A DNA stretch of 64,000 bases from Ignelater luminosus (GCA_011009095.1 VTPC01000030.1:125810-189809); one strand, 5' to 3'. Positions 47,474 to 59,834 are shown, counted from the first letter of the stretch. The notes: generated from the sequence alone by a model not told the origin. A program made the numbers and translations.

Positions 47474-48148
47474 GGAATTTTTGTATATGGTCCTCTATCC
47501 CTACACTTAAATGGCAACTCAATGAGGCGTGATGTCGACCGACCCCGGAGCAGAGCAAGCATCCACACGGCTTAAAAGGGCCCCTTTAGTATATTTGAGA
47601 TTTATTGCTACGCATGTTATACTTTACCTTATTCATGTAGATTTTGTGGAACTTATAAAGAAATACAAGTGTGTAAATTTATGAAAAAACAAATCTGTTC
47701 CGTTTTGTGTTCTACAAAAGTAAGTATACATTAAAACTAGACTGAAAGCAACAAGCATAACCAAATGAAAGTTGCATTGACCGATTTGCGGTTTTACACC
47801 ATCCATAAAACGATACCGCAGATCTCCAAACACTCAGTGAACTCATTTGTTAGTTTATTCAGTTAGCATAAGCATTCCGAGCTAGATACAACATTAGTCA
47901 GCCAGAAGTACCACAGCTGAGTTTACTCAGTCAATGAGTTTTTTTTTTTTTTTGGGGGGGTGCAACACATGTTCGATGGAAGCGGTGCTTGTTCTGAATT
48001 TAATTCGTGGCGAAAGGTGAACGCTAGCTAAGTGCCGTATTGTGGTAGCAGCTAAGTTTCCCCAGATGGTTGCTGCACTGGAGTGGGTGGCGGTTCAGCG
48101 TTGTTGATAAGAAGAAGAAAAAGAAGATGATTGTTGTTGATAGTGGTG
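47474..48148. other. Loop between the inverted-repeat arms
   Basis: 675 bp between the arms, without a recognised gene. It contains a T15-G7 run (47939-47960). A stretch near 47530-47570 is GC-richer. The right part is A/G-rich with GAAGAAGAAAAAGAAG near 48112. Confidence 0.6.
47939..47960. repeat. T15G7 homopolymer junction
   Basis: Fifteen T followed directly by seven G. It may mark an old retroposed tail junction or simple slippage, and read errors are likely at such sites. Confidence 0.7.
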
Positions 48149-48628
48149 TCCTTTACAAAAAAGGTTTCATGCATTAGTTATTTACCAAGTAAACACGTCA
48201 CTGAAAACTTACAAGAGTGAGAGGAGTTGGCCAGCAGCGCCCCTCGTCGCGTTTAGAAGATCGTATCCGGTGTTGTTGGCCGTCATCTTCAATGCACTGC
48301 CTAGATCATGGTGACCTGTAACAAACACTTATCGTGCTGTGATGCCATCCAACTGATGCGTTGGACGACCAGGTGTTACCACCGTCATAGCAGGCACATA
48401 CGGGGGTTCGAGCGCCCCTGCGGTCGCTGCCCGGGCGGTACCAGCCCGGACCACTGGCAGGACTCACTAACTGCCCTCCAGGTCGAGGAAGACTACACGA
48501 TCCCGCCTAACCGTGCAATCCCCAAGCGGTTAATTTTAGCGATTGTACTAGTGCTTTTTTTACACTAGTAACAACCGTTCAAGCAACAAGCGCATCCCAT
48601 TCACTCTGGGTGACACGATACCAATTAG
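48149..48628 (-). repeat. Long GC-richer inverted repeat, right arm
   Basis: Reverse-complement partner of 46964-47473. It carries GGGGGTTCGAGCGCCCC near 48394, which looks a little like a pol III B box but lies in no tRNA-like fold. Open frames starting at ATGGTGACCTGTAACAAAC (48308 and the mirror position 47314) are shared by the arms but are short and not convincing as genes. Confidence 0.9.
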
Positions 48629-49807
48629 TTGTGTTATGTTAGCGGAGTCTGTGGAGTAAAATTGTTCCTTGTCATTAAAAAAGCATAGAAATAAAACACA
48701 GAATAACAACCAAAGTCGAATGAATGCAGATGTCGCGAGTGGTTCTCTCCAGGTGTGTGCCTTCCCTTCTGTTCCTAGGAGTCTGCCTTCTTCTGCTGCT
48801 GACAGCCTTCTTGCTGTTAACCCGGGATTACCTTACCTTTTGTCGGGGGCATAGACTCCCAGTTCAGCAAGTGTGCTGCCTGAAATAAGTCTTTGGCTTG
48901 CGGAGGAGCCGTTCTATATATGCTTCCCTACTATGTTCTCCTGAGTGTCTACTTTCCAAACACTTTCCGGAACGAGGAGTTAGTAGTCTTTTCCATCATT
49001 GTCCTTGGCCGCAACTGAACTCTAACATGTCTAATCGTATGTATCACCTCCATCGTCGTAGGCACTATGTAAAACCTAACTATTCGCCATAGGTGCACCT
49101 GCGATTTGTTTGCGTCACGCTATGACTTCCGACAATAACATACACACGTATGAACTGCTTGTCCTTCATCACCAAGACTATCAAGACGCCGGCATTTCAA
49201 TGCTCAGATCTACTCGTCACCACGTCTGTTAATATCTAGTGTTCAGTTACGGAAAGAAAAGGATGGTGCTTCACAAATTACCACGAAAACAGAGCGATGA
49301 TGCTTGCTGTACTCGCACAAGTTCTCCTACTTGCAACCTCCCGGAATAAAACATCGATCAGCAGCAGCATCCATCAAAGATCCCCGCAAGTGCTAGAATA
49401 GACATGTCAGATTGGTGAACAGTCTAAACACATTTTAATTGAATCCATTTTAAAAGTAATGATTTAGTAACATAAAAATTCCTAAAACTGCAACTGATTG
49501 TACTTAACGTTAACTTTTTACTTGTTTTTCTGTTGCAAAAACGCAAACATAGTTTGTTACTATAGAAAACCTTACAAAACGCAGATTGTTTATGTAATAC
49601 GTACCTACTACTGTTACTTAATTCATACTAGAGTTTATTTACTGAGATAACATTACTCTCTTCCTGCTCACATAATATTATTGGTGGAGGCGCCTAAGGT
49701 CTCCTTTTCCTAATTTTAACATTTCTTTTTGTATTTTAGAACATGCGTTCTGGTTTTCGTCGTGACGTCCGTTTTCGTCACTTTTGATAATAAATGAAAC
49801 TGGAGAT

Positions 49808-49851
<44 letters not shown>

Positions 49852-52440
49852 CGAAAAACAAAAAGACTTTGGTTTAACCCCAAGCACCAAGGATTTAGGA
49901 TAGGGTAAGAATCAGAAATACTAAGGATTATCTAAAGGCTACTACATAGGACTCCGAATTCTGAGATGTCTCGGCAAGTTGTCTAGGCTTAGTGGTACGG
50001 CAGTACAGCATTGGTTTAGAAGGCATTTTTAGAATGTCGAGTGTATCAATTCACCCAATCTTGTGTCTACGGAAAAATCCAAGACAATGTACAAAACTGC
50101 CGGAGGGGGAGTATTAGCAATCCAGACAGAGGATTTTTCTTATATAACGATCAGGCCTATTCAGACTTACCGATATTGTTATTATTGTGAGATTCTGAAA
50201 TTGTGACTAGCAGTTGTTACGAGTCACTTGTCAAAATGTACGAATGGCAGTTCTTACTCTCATAATAAGATTAACAATAAGAACAATTATAAGTCTAAAA
50301 AGGCCTAAATGAATGGTAATTATTTTCAATGTATTAGCAGGACATTGGCTAGACTGAAAAAAAAGACAAACGATAGTATTTATAGACAAGCTTATTGCCT
50401 GGAAATCTACATACCTGTTTTTCAAATCTTTGCTTCTCTGTTTATTCTTTTGTGTATATTGCGTCAGAACAACTTTTACCGTGACAATTTGCCAAATCAC
50501 ATGTGACAGTTGTATTTACCTAATAAAAGCATCAGATTAAATATAAATTAAAACATAGTATGGTATTTACTCACTTATTTTCCTGCTGATTGGTACACTA
50601 ACTTTCTTGCTCGAATTCAACTTTCAGATCACTTTGAAAATAAATTGTCTAGCTCCAACCTTACAATAGTTCTAAGATTTTGGCAAATTAGATTTTCTTA
50701 GATAGTAAATAGAAGCTCAAAAAGGAAGAAAAATCAAATATTCAACAACCTCCCGAGAACTCTCGATATCTAATCAAGATCTCGGTAATATTAAAAATAG
50801 AAATAGTTTATTTATCTTTCTAGAGTTGACATTAATTGGTATGTATATTTTGTGACTTCAAAATAGAACTTTAATTTGGGTTTCTAAAGTACCATATATG
50901 GAAGGTTCCGTTATCTAGTCAATATAGTCTCGTCTCTAATAATTGTAAGAGATTCCTGTATCCCCTATTTTTGTGAGTTATTAATGGTATATGATTCGGT
51001 CAAACTTTTTGTGCTGGACGTTATTTAAAAAAGAATCTCATTCACATACCATAACGTAGGTGTAATAATTTCATATGCATGGAAATAAACTGCATATATT
51101 TTATTTTAATTAACAGTTTGGTGTCCACAAAGTTAAATATATTACCCGCTTAATACGTATTACGTAAATCACTGTCCATTTATCATAATCATAATTTTAT
51201 TCAAAGCGCGTGTTCCGAAACAATATGCAAATATCTCCCGTTTACACTTGTTAAACATGCAATAAATAACTTTCTAAAGTGTATTCTGCTAATAGTTTTT
51301 TATTTGCAAGAAATAATCACGAAATATCACGACGTTTGTTAGGCATTTATTAATGAACGTTACACCTATATATCTCGTAAATATACTTCATCATATCAGA
51401 TTTTCAAAAATTAATCGAAATTAACAAAATTATTAAGATTTTCGAGGAACCGCATGCATGACAATGATTAAATGTCATTTCAAATTTTAGAAAATTTCCT
51501 TTCACTTCATTTGCTATGATAAATGTTTATTAGTATTAATTCGTAATTTAATGGTTAATAAAACACATAAATTTTTGAGATTAATTGATAAATAATTATA
51601 AATATCTGTAGACGTATTTGTGGTGAACTTTATATAAAATTTGCTTCGGGGTTAAATTGGTTACTTCATGATATACAAACTTTACTTCCTGAAGATATAA
51701 ATATATTTTTTCTTTAATACAGAAGTATTTTCATTTAGTTTACATTAACATTTAGTGTAAAATGGTAGAATATATAAATTCTTAATTGTTTGTTTTTAAA
51801 ACTCTTGCATTTATAATTACATAGTATACAATGATTAATGGTAATTTTAGGTAAATGTATGGATTTGGCAATAAAAATAACACCTAATAAGAGTTACCTA
51901 TGCTAATACGGATGCTCAATGATACGGTCAAAAACAAATACAAAATTATAAAAAATTCATTTAGTATTTGATCTACGTATAATACTACATTCTTCAATCT
52001 TCAAAACTGGTTTACAAAGTAACTAACTGGACTTTTCGTGTGTCAAATGAACATTTATAATAAAACACTGATAAGTCATAACTATAGAATCCCCTGCACT
52101 TTTACCAAATAAAAAGTTGTATTCTCTTTGCTGTCACAAGCAATTAACAAGATAAATCGCCTGATCGTGATCTTTTTCTTGGAAAAACTATCAGTGGAAT
52201 ACCAACAACCCAATGAATCCAAAATTATCTAGAAATATTTTATTCAAAACATTTGTATTAGGATTAGTTCCTAAAAAGTCCTAGAATTGAATATAAATTT
52301 AAATAATCAGTAACTTTCGGCAAATGCTTCTAGCAGAAGTAACGATAAGGAATTCTAAATTTAGTTTAATAAACTTTACGTTCTTTGATGCAAAAACTGT
52401 TACTGTGGTGAATAACTTGATTTTATTACTGACATTAATA
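48629..52440. other. Gene-free stretch
   Basis: 48720-49090 is GC-richer than its surroundings, with short frames on both strands that match nothing I know. It may belong with the neighbouring inverted repeat. The remainder is AT-rich and plain, except for a GA microsatellite. Confidence 0.5.
49812..49848. repeat. (GA)n microsatellite
   Basis: About 18 uninterrupted GA units. The apparent minus-strand frame over it (Ser-Leu repeats) is an artefact of the microsatellite. Confidence 0.95.
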
Positions 52441-52690
52441 AATAGACAGACAGATTGCTAGAACTTCATCAGCAGGTTAGGCAGATTCTGCGAGAGGACA
52501 CAAAAAGCAGAAGTTGTTAATAGTAATATTTTAAAAACGCAATCACAACAGAAATGACCAACCCCATCACAGAAAGTATCTAAAAAATATACAAAAGAAA
52601 AACTTAACACAAAAACTAAAATTCATTTTTTTCTTCACCTATCTTTTAAAAAGTGCCATAAATAAGGTACAATTTGAGTATACAGTACTC
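52441..52690 (+). repeat. Diverged repeat, copy 1
   Basis: The segment aligns loosely with 58085-58260 in the same orientation. Both run TAGAACTT..AT.AG..GGT.AGG, then GACACA..A.GCAGA.GTTGT, then ATTTT.AAA.CGC, and later GCC...AATAAGGT. The family is unknown and the match is by eye only. Confidence 0.4.
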
Positions 52691-52924
52691 ACTATACGAA
52701 TGTGATTCAGATATAATACCAGTTTCTAACACTAAAATACTTATCTTATGCTTTCCACTGAAAACTCTAGCTTTAAGATGAAATCCAATGTCTAACTCAG
52801 AAATCAGAATTACAGGCTGAAGATTCTATATGGAAAACTCACAAGTTCTGGTATAAATTTATAGACTTTGGCAGAATCTATTTTCGATCATTATGGTATT
52901 TCTTCAACAAAAACAAATAAGTGA

Positions 52925-54245
52925 TTACGAGGCTTCCAATCAACAAGAGTTTAGAGATGTTATAAAAAATATTAAGAATAGAAAAGCAGCGGGGGTTGAC
53001 GGGATAACTGGGAAATTAGTAAAGTATGGGGAGTCGACGGGATAACTGGGAAATTAGTAAAGTATGGCGGAGAACATCAGCATAAAGAACTGTACCAGAT
53101 GGTTTTGAAAATATGGAAGGAGGAGAGAATGCTGTCCATCTGTAAGAATTACTTCGATAGTAAGAGAAAAGTTGACAAGGCACACTGAACAAAGTATACA
53201 TACATGTATTAAGGCAAATTTCAGAGAAGACATATGAATATGACATCGAGATTCATATCTTGTTTATTGATTTTAAACAGGCTTTCGAGCAACTGCAGTG
53301 AAACGAAATGCTAAAAGACTTAGAAAATGTGAACGAGCCAAAGAAATTAATAAGGCTGATATCAATGACAATGAAGAATAGTAAGGCAGTAATGGCATAA
53401 AGATAGAAAAGGGCGTAAGACAAGGGGATGCTTTGTCGACAACACTGTTTATAGCATCTTTAGATGGAATGCTAAAGAAGATAACAGATATAGGGACGAT
53501 TAATAAAAACACAGCGCAAATAATTATCTCGAGAAACAAGGAGCAACTAGTTGAAGCTTGCGAGCAAATGGAAGCAAAAGGACAAAGAAAAGGCTTACAA
53601 ATAAATAGAGAAAAGACAAAATACATGCATTGCAGTAGAAAGAAGAAAACAAGACTAACATCTCTGAAGGTAAAGGATTATAACTTTGAGGAGGTGGAGA
53701 CTTTTAAATACTTGGGTGCACATATTAGCAGCACAAATGAAATAATTGACGTAAAACAGAGAATTCAGGCAGCGAACAAAGCTTTTTACAGGCAGGAACA
53801 TGAAGATGTAAATCTATAAAACAACAATTCGGCCTGTAGTGACTTACGCTGTGTAAACACAATGCTTAACAAAGCAAGAAGAAGAACAGTTAAAAATATT
53901 TGACGTAAAGTGTTCAGGTGTATACTAGGAAAGAAGATAACTGGGGAAAATAAAATTAGGGCAATGAGTAGATGGAAAACGAAAACAGTGAAAATAATAA
54001 AATCCCAGAGGTTAAGATGGTATGGGCACATATGTAGAAGTAGGAAAGAGGCACCGATAGGAATTATAACAGAATGGATACCAACAATAGCAAAATTCAG
54101 AGGAAGACCCAGACAACGATGGAAGAAGCAAGTGGAGGAAAATATAAAAATAATGAAGATAGGGGAATGGAGGAGAAAGATTGAAAACATAAGAGAGTGG
54201 AGACGAATAATAGAGAAAGCTAAAACACATCACAAGTTATAAGGC
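52925..54245 (+). pseudogene. Non-LTR retrotransposon reverse transcriptase remnant
   Basis: The plus strand reads FRDVIKNIKNRKAAGVDGIT (52950-53010), KELYQMVLKIWKEERM (about 53085-53130), then in another frame HILFIDFKQAFEQL (about 53250-53295, the first palm motif) and NKEQLVEACEQMEAKGQRKG near 53536-53595. It continues with LQINREKTKYMHC and FKYLGAHIS, and a final frame (53910-54242) with RLRWYGHICRSRKEAPIG and RGRPRQRWKKQ. The catalytic YADD region is deleted between about 53500 and 53530 (TAQIIISRNKEQL). A 38-bp tandem duplication near 52998 breaks the frame early. The 3' end lies near 54250. Confidence 0.86.
52998..53067 (+). repeat. 38-bp tandem duplication inside the LINE
   Basis: GACGGGATAACTGGGAAATT and the following 12 bases occur at 52998 and again at 53036. 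The period of 38 bp is not a multiple of three, so it shifts the reverse transcriptase frame. Confidence 0.93.
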
Positions 54246-54346
54246 AATAGGAATCTTTAAAAAATGTGAGCTGATCAACCACGTGATAAAAGGAACTAAA
54301 AGTGGAAAACAGCAACAACTTCCCTAGAAGTGTATGGCCTTATATA

Positions 54347-56162
54347 CAGGGTGAGTTTCTTTCGATGTTTAGTATGGGGATCTCGAAAACTAGCGGAGAT
54401 AAAGAAACGATTAAATGGGGAAAGAATTGCAGTTTAACGAGCTTAATTTAATGAGGTTTTTGCTTTTTAGAAAAAATGCATGCCTAACTAGATATCTCGC
54501 AAAAATAAGTTTTTTTGTTATTTTGTTCAGTGCCTATAGCTCTGTTATTATTGACTTTAGAAAAAATGTGTAAAGAAAAAAGTTGTAGGTAATTATGTGC
54601 TTAATAATACAGTTTAACCGGATTGTTTATTTAAGCTATAATTTTTGAGTTATGACACAAGCTTGTGTTTTTTCTAATGGAAACCATAGTTGGCCATGAC
54701 GTTATAAAAAAGGCTCTTTCTCAACGATTTTAACGATATACCACTTGCCATAGTTAGTTTTATAAATAAATAAATTATGACCTTTTTTTCTTTTTATTTT
54801 TGAACTGTTCAAGTACTCTATGGAAACAATTTAGATGTGCATTGCGTTTAATAATAAAATTTAAGTTAGTTATTAGAATTTTTCTCTTAATTTCGAAATT
54901 ATAAACATAATTATTTTGGTGTGAAATGTTTCTTCCTTTAGAGTTGCAATTTTAAATAAAAATATTTCTGAAAAACTAATAAACAGAGAATGACAAACGA
55001 TAAATTAAGAAACAATAAAAGAAATTGGGATATAAATAAAGTAGTACTAAAACAACGTAATTGAAGTAAGTAAAGTATTTAAGATAAGTGAACAAAGCAG
55101 ATTTAGATAAAAATAGGTACTTCACTCATAGGTGAAACTAAAAATGCTGTTAACATAGTATGCTATGGAAACAATTAACAGATGCAAACGACAATTATCT
55201 ATTGACAGGTGCAAATCATTTAGTTTCTAATTAATGTTGATTTTGGTTTCGTAAATTATCAATATGAATTTTTCTAATCAAGAAAAGCGTGATATGATTG
55301 AGTGTTATATTTTGTGTCATAAAAATAAAAAGATAGGGTATATCAAAAGTCATACGACACAGTAGATGACCTTAGAGAAGCTGTACGAAAACTTTTTGCT
55401 AATATTGATGTAACTTGTGCATTAATTATAATGTTGAACCTTTTGAACATGTTTAGTCCTAAATACTTTACTTACTTTAATTACGTTGTTTCGGTACTGC
55501 TCTATATTCTAATTTCCTTTATTGTTTCTTAATTTATCGTTTGTCATTGTCTCTTTATTGGTTTCTCAGAAATTATTTTTATTTAAAATAATTATGTTTA
55601 TAATTTCAAAATTAAAATAAAAATTTTAATCACTAACTTGAATTTTATTATTAGACGCGATGCGCGCATCTATCAATTGTTTCCATAGCGTACTACTTGA
55701 GCAGTTCGAAAATGAAAAGAAAAACAAGGCCATCATTTATTTATTTATAAAAATAATTATGTCAAGTAATATATCGTTAAAATCGTTGAAAAAAGGCCTT
55801 TTTTATAAAGCCATGGCCAACTATGGTTTTCATTAGAAAAAACACAAGCTTGTGTCATAACTCAAAAATTATAGCTTAAATAAACAATTCGGTTAGACTG
55901 TATTATTAAGCACATAGTTACCTACAACTTTTTCCTTTACACATATTTGCTAAAGTCAATAATAACAGAGCTATAGGCACTAAACAAAATAACAAAAAAA
56001 TTATTATTGCGAAATATCTAGTTAGCCATGCATTTTTTCCAAAAAACAAAAAGCTCATTAAATTGAGCTCGTAAAACTGCAATTCTTTTCCCATTTAATC
56101 GTTTCTCTATCTTCGCTAGTTTCCGAGATCCCCCTACTAAACATCGTAAAAAACTCACCCTA
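54347..56162. mobile_element. 1.8-kb foldback element with about 0.7-kb terminal inverted repeats
   Basis: The left end starts CAGGGTGAGTTTCTTTCGAT, and the right end (reverse strand) starts (T)AGGGTGAGTTTTTTACGAT. The two arms (54347 to about 55090, and about 55445 to 56162) pair nearly along their whole length. Anchors include GACACAAGCTTGTGTTTT with its mirror near 55845 and AAGTAAGTAAAGTATTTA with its mirror near 55451. TA flanks both ends (54345-54346 and 56163-56164), within TATATA. The central 350 bp hold a transposase relic. The element looks like a non-autonomous derivative whose arms grew to dominate it. No other copy is in the window. Confidence 0.87.
55264..55415 (+). pseudogene. 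Transposase relic: N-terminus joined to C-terminal segment
   Basis: From the ATG at 55264 the frame reads MNFSNQEKRDMIECYILCHK, a good match to the start of DUF4817-type insect transposases, where an E..DM...Y..C..N pattern opens the helix-turn-helix region. Within a few codons and in a shifted frame, 55329-55410 reads KDRVYQKSYDTVDDLREAVR. This matches the segment that in those transposases lies close to the C-terminus, after the third catalytic residue. The whole catalytic core between them is absent. The family link is from memory of these proteins. Confidence 0.66.
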
Positions 56163-56164
56163 TA

Positions 56165-57329
56165 TATGGTCTTTCCTCAAATGAAATTCCTTCATAACAG
56201 ATTTTCCGAGAATAACACTGCATCGACAATTTCAGGATCATATTCCCCGAGCCTATGGAACAGCTTGTCGCAATAGCTAGATTTTCTACAGAATAGGCCC
56301 TTGAACAAGCCACTAAGAATATCGGAATGACAACTGGAAATTTAAAGCATTTTCATAAACATAAATCAGAAGTTTTTATGGAGCTTCCAGTTAAAGTACT
56401 AACTTAATAGATCTAACACAAAAAAGTACTGCCCAGTAAAAGGAAATTGCTCCCAAAGTTTCAGACATGCATTATTCTGTTTCAATGAAGGTGGTGGTAG
56501 TAGAGTCGATAAAATTACACCTACTACAGGAATTTTTTTTTCTTTCTTTCAAAGGCTGAATGTAATGGGTGTATTGACTTGAAAAAAAAATAACAAATAA
56601 GTCTTGGAGCTGGGACATTCAGAAAAAAGAGCTCGCTGGCTTAATCATATAAATAGATACAGATACTGGGTGACTTTAATGATCTTAGTTTTGCAACCAT
56701 TTTTAACAGTCGTTGACAAACAATTATTTATGGCAACTATCGAAATGATGAAAATTTACTAAACTTCAATTATTGATTATATCACATGACATTAACGAAA
56801 CGCTTCCATGTCCAAATATTGGGACGAACTGACTCAAGTTCTGCATTACACAGAACCGAGTGGCATTGGAATTATAGGTTATGCATCAAGTAGTGCCTAC
56901 AAAAAGGATAATAAATATTAAATCTATAATAAGTCATATAAGAACAGTAGAACAGTATTTATTACCTCCCACGAATTCTAAAAATACAGCAGACAGATTT
57001 CTTAGTGTACTGACCTGCAACAACTACAGAATGATGGGTTTTACCTCGATCTTCTGTATTCGTAATTTAATATGCTGGGTCAGCATTGTTTGACTACTTC
57101 AAAATAGAAGCGATGTTCAGTATTTCTAGATAATTTGGAACATAAGGTATAAAAAGTGCAAACCATTCATAAAGGTTTACATTATCAAACGCTCATTGGA
57201 GGCATAAAATTCAGAATTCAATCTGTATCATTTCTAAAATATAATCAGAAAATCTGTTGTAACTATAGAAACCGTCAAAGCCATCGAACAAAAATCGAAT
57301 CACATCAATTAGGAAACTGACGGGGTACT
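56165..57329. other. Gene-free stretch, possible 5' part of a transposon
   Basis: At 56666, after a TA, the sequence CTGGGTGACTTTAATGATC resembles the ends of the foldback element and lies about 1.3 kb before the stop of the transposase pseudogene at 58000, a plausible distance for a left end. No N-terminal transposase coding sequence could be read between them, and no matching right end was found. Confidence 0.3.
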
Positions 57330-58000
57330 GTGAAGAAATTGTGTTCATATAAGATTAGAGCCGTTCAAACCCTTCAGGAACCTGATTTTGAAGCTAACAT
57401 AAATTTTCCTTATTGCTTTGATAATTCCATTAATAACGATTCACAGCTGAATTGAACTGTCTTTAGTGATGAGAGATGGTTCTATTTGTCAGGCTACACA
57501 TGCATTTGATGTGACAAGCCTGCATCCTTTGAAAGTAAGAGTTTGGATTGCTATATCCCACCAAAGATTACATGGGCTAATTATCTTTGATGAAACTATA
57601 AAGTCTGAAAGGTAAAGTTAAAATACAGCTATTTCAGTCTTTCATTGAACAGATGATGATGAAGAATTGCAGGATGGGTACTTTCAACAAGAAAATACAA
57701 CTTGTCATATAACTAGGAAAAATGTGACATATCTTCAGAATGATTTGGAAAACGACTGATCTCACAAGGGTACTGGCTACACCCGAACCCCAAACCGAAT
57801 TAGAGTTTTCAATTTTTGGGTTTTCGAATGACCACGTTATAGAAATAAACTGCAAAATTTAAAAGAATTGAAAAATTCCATAACACATTCATGGAAGAAT
57901 ATCAGTGAAAAAAATGTTACAAAACAATTTTGAAAACTTAAAAGAACGATTTGGTTGTTTCTTAAATCAGCATGAAAGCTACTTTGAGCATATTTTATAA
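57330..58000 (+). pseudogene. DUF4817-type (IS630/Tc1-like) transposase, C-terminal two thirds, decayed
   Basis: The plus strand reads KKLCSYKIRAVQTLQEPDFE from 57333, then INNDSQLN followed by a stop, and TVFSDERWFYLSGYT near 57456-57500 in the same frame. The FSDE..F.LSGY block holds the first catalytic Asp. Later pieces are VGVW-like KVRVWIAIS near 57534, IIFDETI, YFQQENTTCHITRKNVTYLQ near 57676-57735, LKELKNSITHSWKNIS near 57859-57908, and a terminal HESYFEHIL followed by TAA at 57998-58000. The second acidic residue is Glu instead of Asp (QQEN) and the third motif is not recognisable. The last block corresponds to the C-terminal relic in the foldback element at 55329. Confidence 0.82.
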
Positions 58001-59834
58001 TTAGAATTTAATGTATTAGTATAAACGCAGAATGTTTGAAAGGCATCAAACTGAGACTAATTACGTAATCCACTCCTATTTCACTTACTTTGTCGATACA
58101 GATAGAACTTTATTAGAAGATCAGGTAGGTTCAGTGAAAGGGCACAGAAGGCAGATGTTGTGGAGGGTATTATTTTGAAAAGCGCCATAACATGAGAAAC
58201 GTTTAGACCCAGAACAAAAGTGTCTTTTGTTATTTTGTTTAAAGAGATGCCCACGAATAAGGTTTGTATGATTATCTCTACTCATCTTCTAATTAAGGGT
58301 AACAAGAAATGATGTTATATCTGAACTTGGCTACAACTCCTAACATTTGATAATCAATCTGGTTTGAAAAAAATTTTGACTTGAGAAAAGTCAAACGTCA
58401 ACAATCTTTTTCTAAAAGCAAGATCGACTTGTGCCTGCCTAGTCTAAATCGCATTTCACTTAATTCTATATACTAAGAATGAGAACCCACAAGTGCACTA
58501 CACAACTGCACTGCTACAGTTCTTGAGATATTATCTTTGCATTCACTTCAGGATCTGAATATTTCAGGTTCAAAGACGTAAACCTAGAAATATCTTGTCT
58601 AGTTGACTACTTCTCAGTGAAGATGAGCTTGATTAAAATACAGAGTTTTCCAAACGTCTGTAAATCCTAGAATGAAGTCACAGCTCAAACCAAGTCAGAA
58701 AGTTTTAATGAACATGTTCCAAAAAGCGTTCTCCTATCGAGTTACTGGGCGCTAAATTGCTTTAACAAACAAGTTTTATTAAAAAGAAAGGTTTATTAAT
58801 TTCCACCTGAAATAGAGAGAAATCGAAAAAGTCTGCCCATGCTTGCGTACGTCAAGTAAAGAGTTTTTCATTTTTTCTCAAAAAGGAATGATTCTGTGAA
58901 GATCAATTAAGAAGAAACAGTTTTTCTCAAGCCACCTTAAAGATTTTTTGATACACTTGGTTTCCCGCAAGTACAAGCAAGTTTTAGGCATCTTAAAATC
59001 CGAAAAATTATTTTATTGGTTTCTAAGAAGGTAGCCTATGGTTAAGTAGTGTAACAGTTTGTTTTATTTACCTAGAAGGCTGTTGAAACGAAATGGTTCC
59101 GTGACCTATTGCACATTTAAATTTGAAATCTCATTTTTTATAGAAAACTTTTAAATGTCAGAAAAAGGTGATTTAGTATAGATAGTGGTGTGAATATATT
59201 TCTTTTCGAGAAGAATAAATATCTCTTATAGCAACATCCAAAACTTCTCTAGTAATTAGTCAGTCAGAGATCTGTGACCAACCAACATCTTTTGCGCTCC
59301 TATAATTCAAGCGATAGTGCTTTATATACCCCATGACTTAATTTTTAGCTTTAGATTTTTTAGAATCTTCAGTGCGGCAATGTTTTGCCAAGGCTAGAAG
59401 ACTGTTTTGTACTTCGGCGTCACGGAAACCTTCAGTTTCTGTATTTTACTAGATGAGTAGTTATTTCCTCTGCAAAGAGTTACGTCTTTCGTATTTTATT
59501 GTCCTTTTCGTGCCTATCCGTTACCTTATATTGAGCTCCCAGTGCAATGATTACTAATTGCATTTGGCAGCAGTGGAATCGGATTAGTTTACTATTTAAT
59601 TTCTTAAATGCAGGGTTCTGTCTTCTTATCGTAAACTAAATCATGTTATGAAAATCCGAACCACGGATTATTGTATTCCAAAAAAAAACCACTTGATTAT
59701 TTCACCACTTTAAGGAGCCGTTGAACAAGGTGCAGTGTTTTTACTTCAATTCTGTAATTTATTATTTTTCCTTCATCAAACTGAAGTAGAGGCATCGTAG
59801 GCGTCATGTTTGTTAGTAATGCTACAGTAGTGTA
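58001..59834. other. Gene-free stretch
   Basis: Apart from a diverged repeat at 58085-58260, nothing is recognised. Frames are short and broken. Confidence 0.5.
58085..58260 (+). repeat. Diverged repeat, copy 2
   Basis: Loose partner of 52441-52690; see there. It lies just downstream of the transposase pseudogene but no relation between the two is visible. Confidence 0.4.

Noticed and set aside
48390..48412. tRNA or tRNA-derived SINE from the GGTTCGAGCGCC sequence
   Set aside because: No A box, no cloverleaf pairing and no acceptor stem around it.
49678..49890. 70-codon minus-strand frame with Ser-Leu repeats
   Set aside because: It is the translation of a GA microsatellite.
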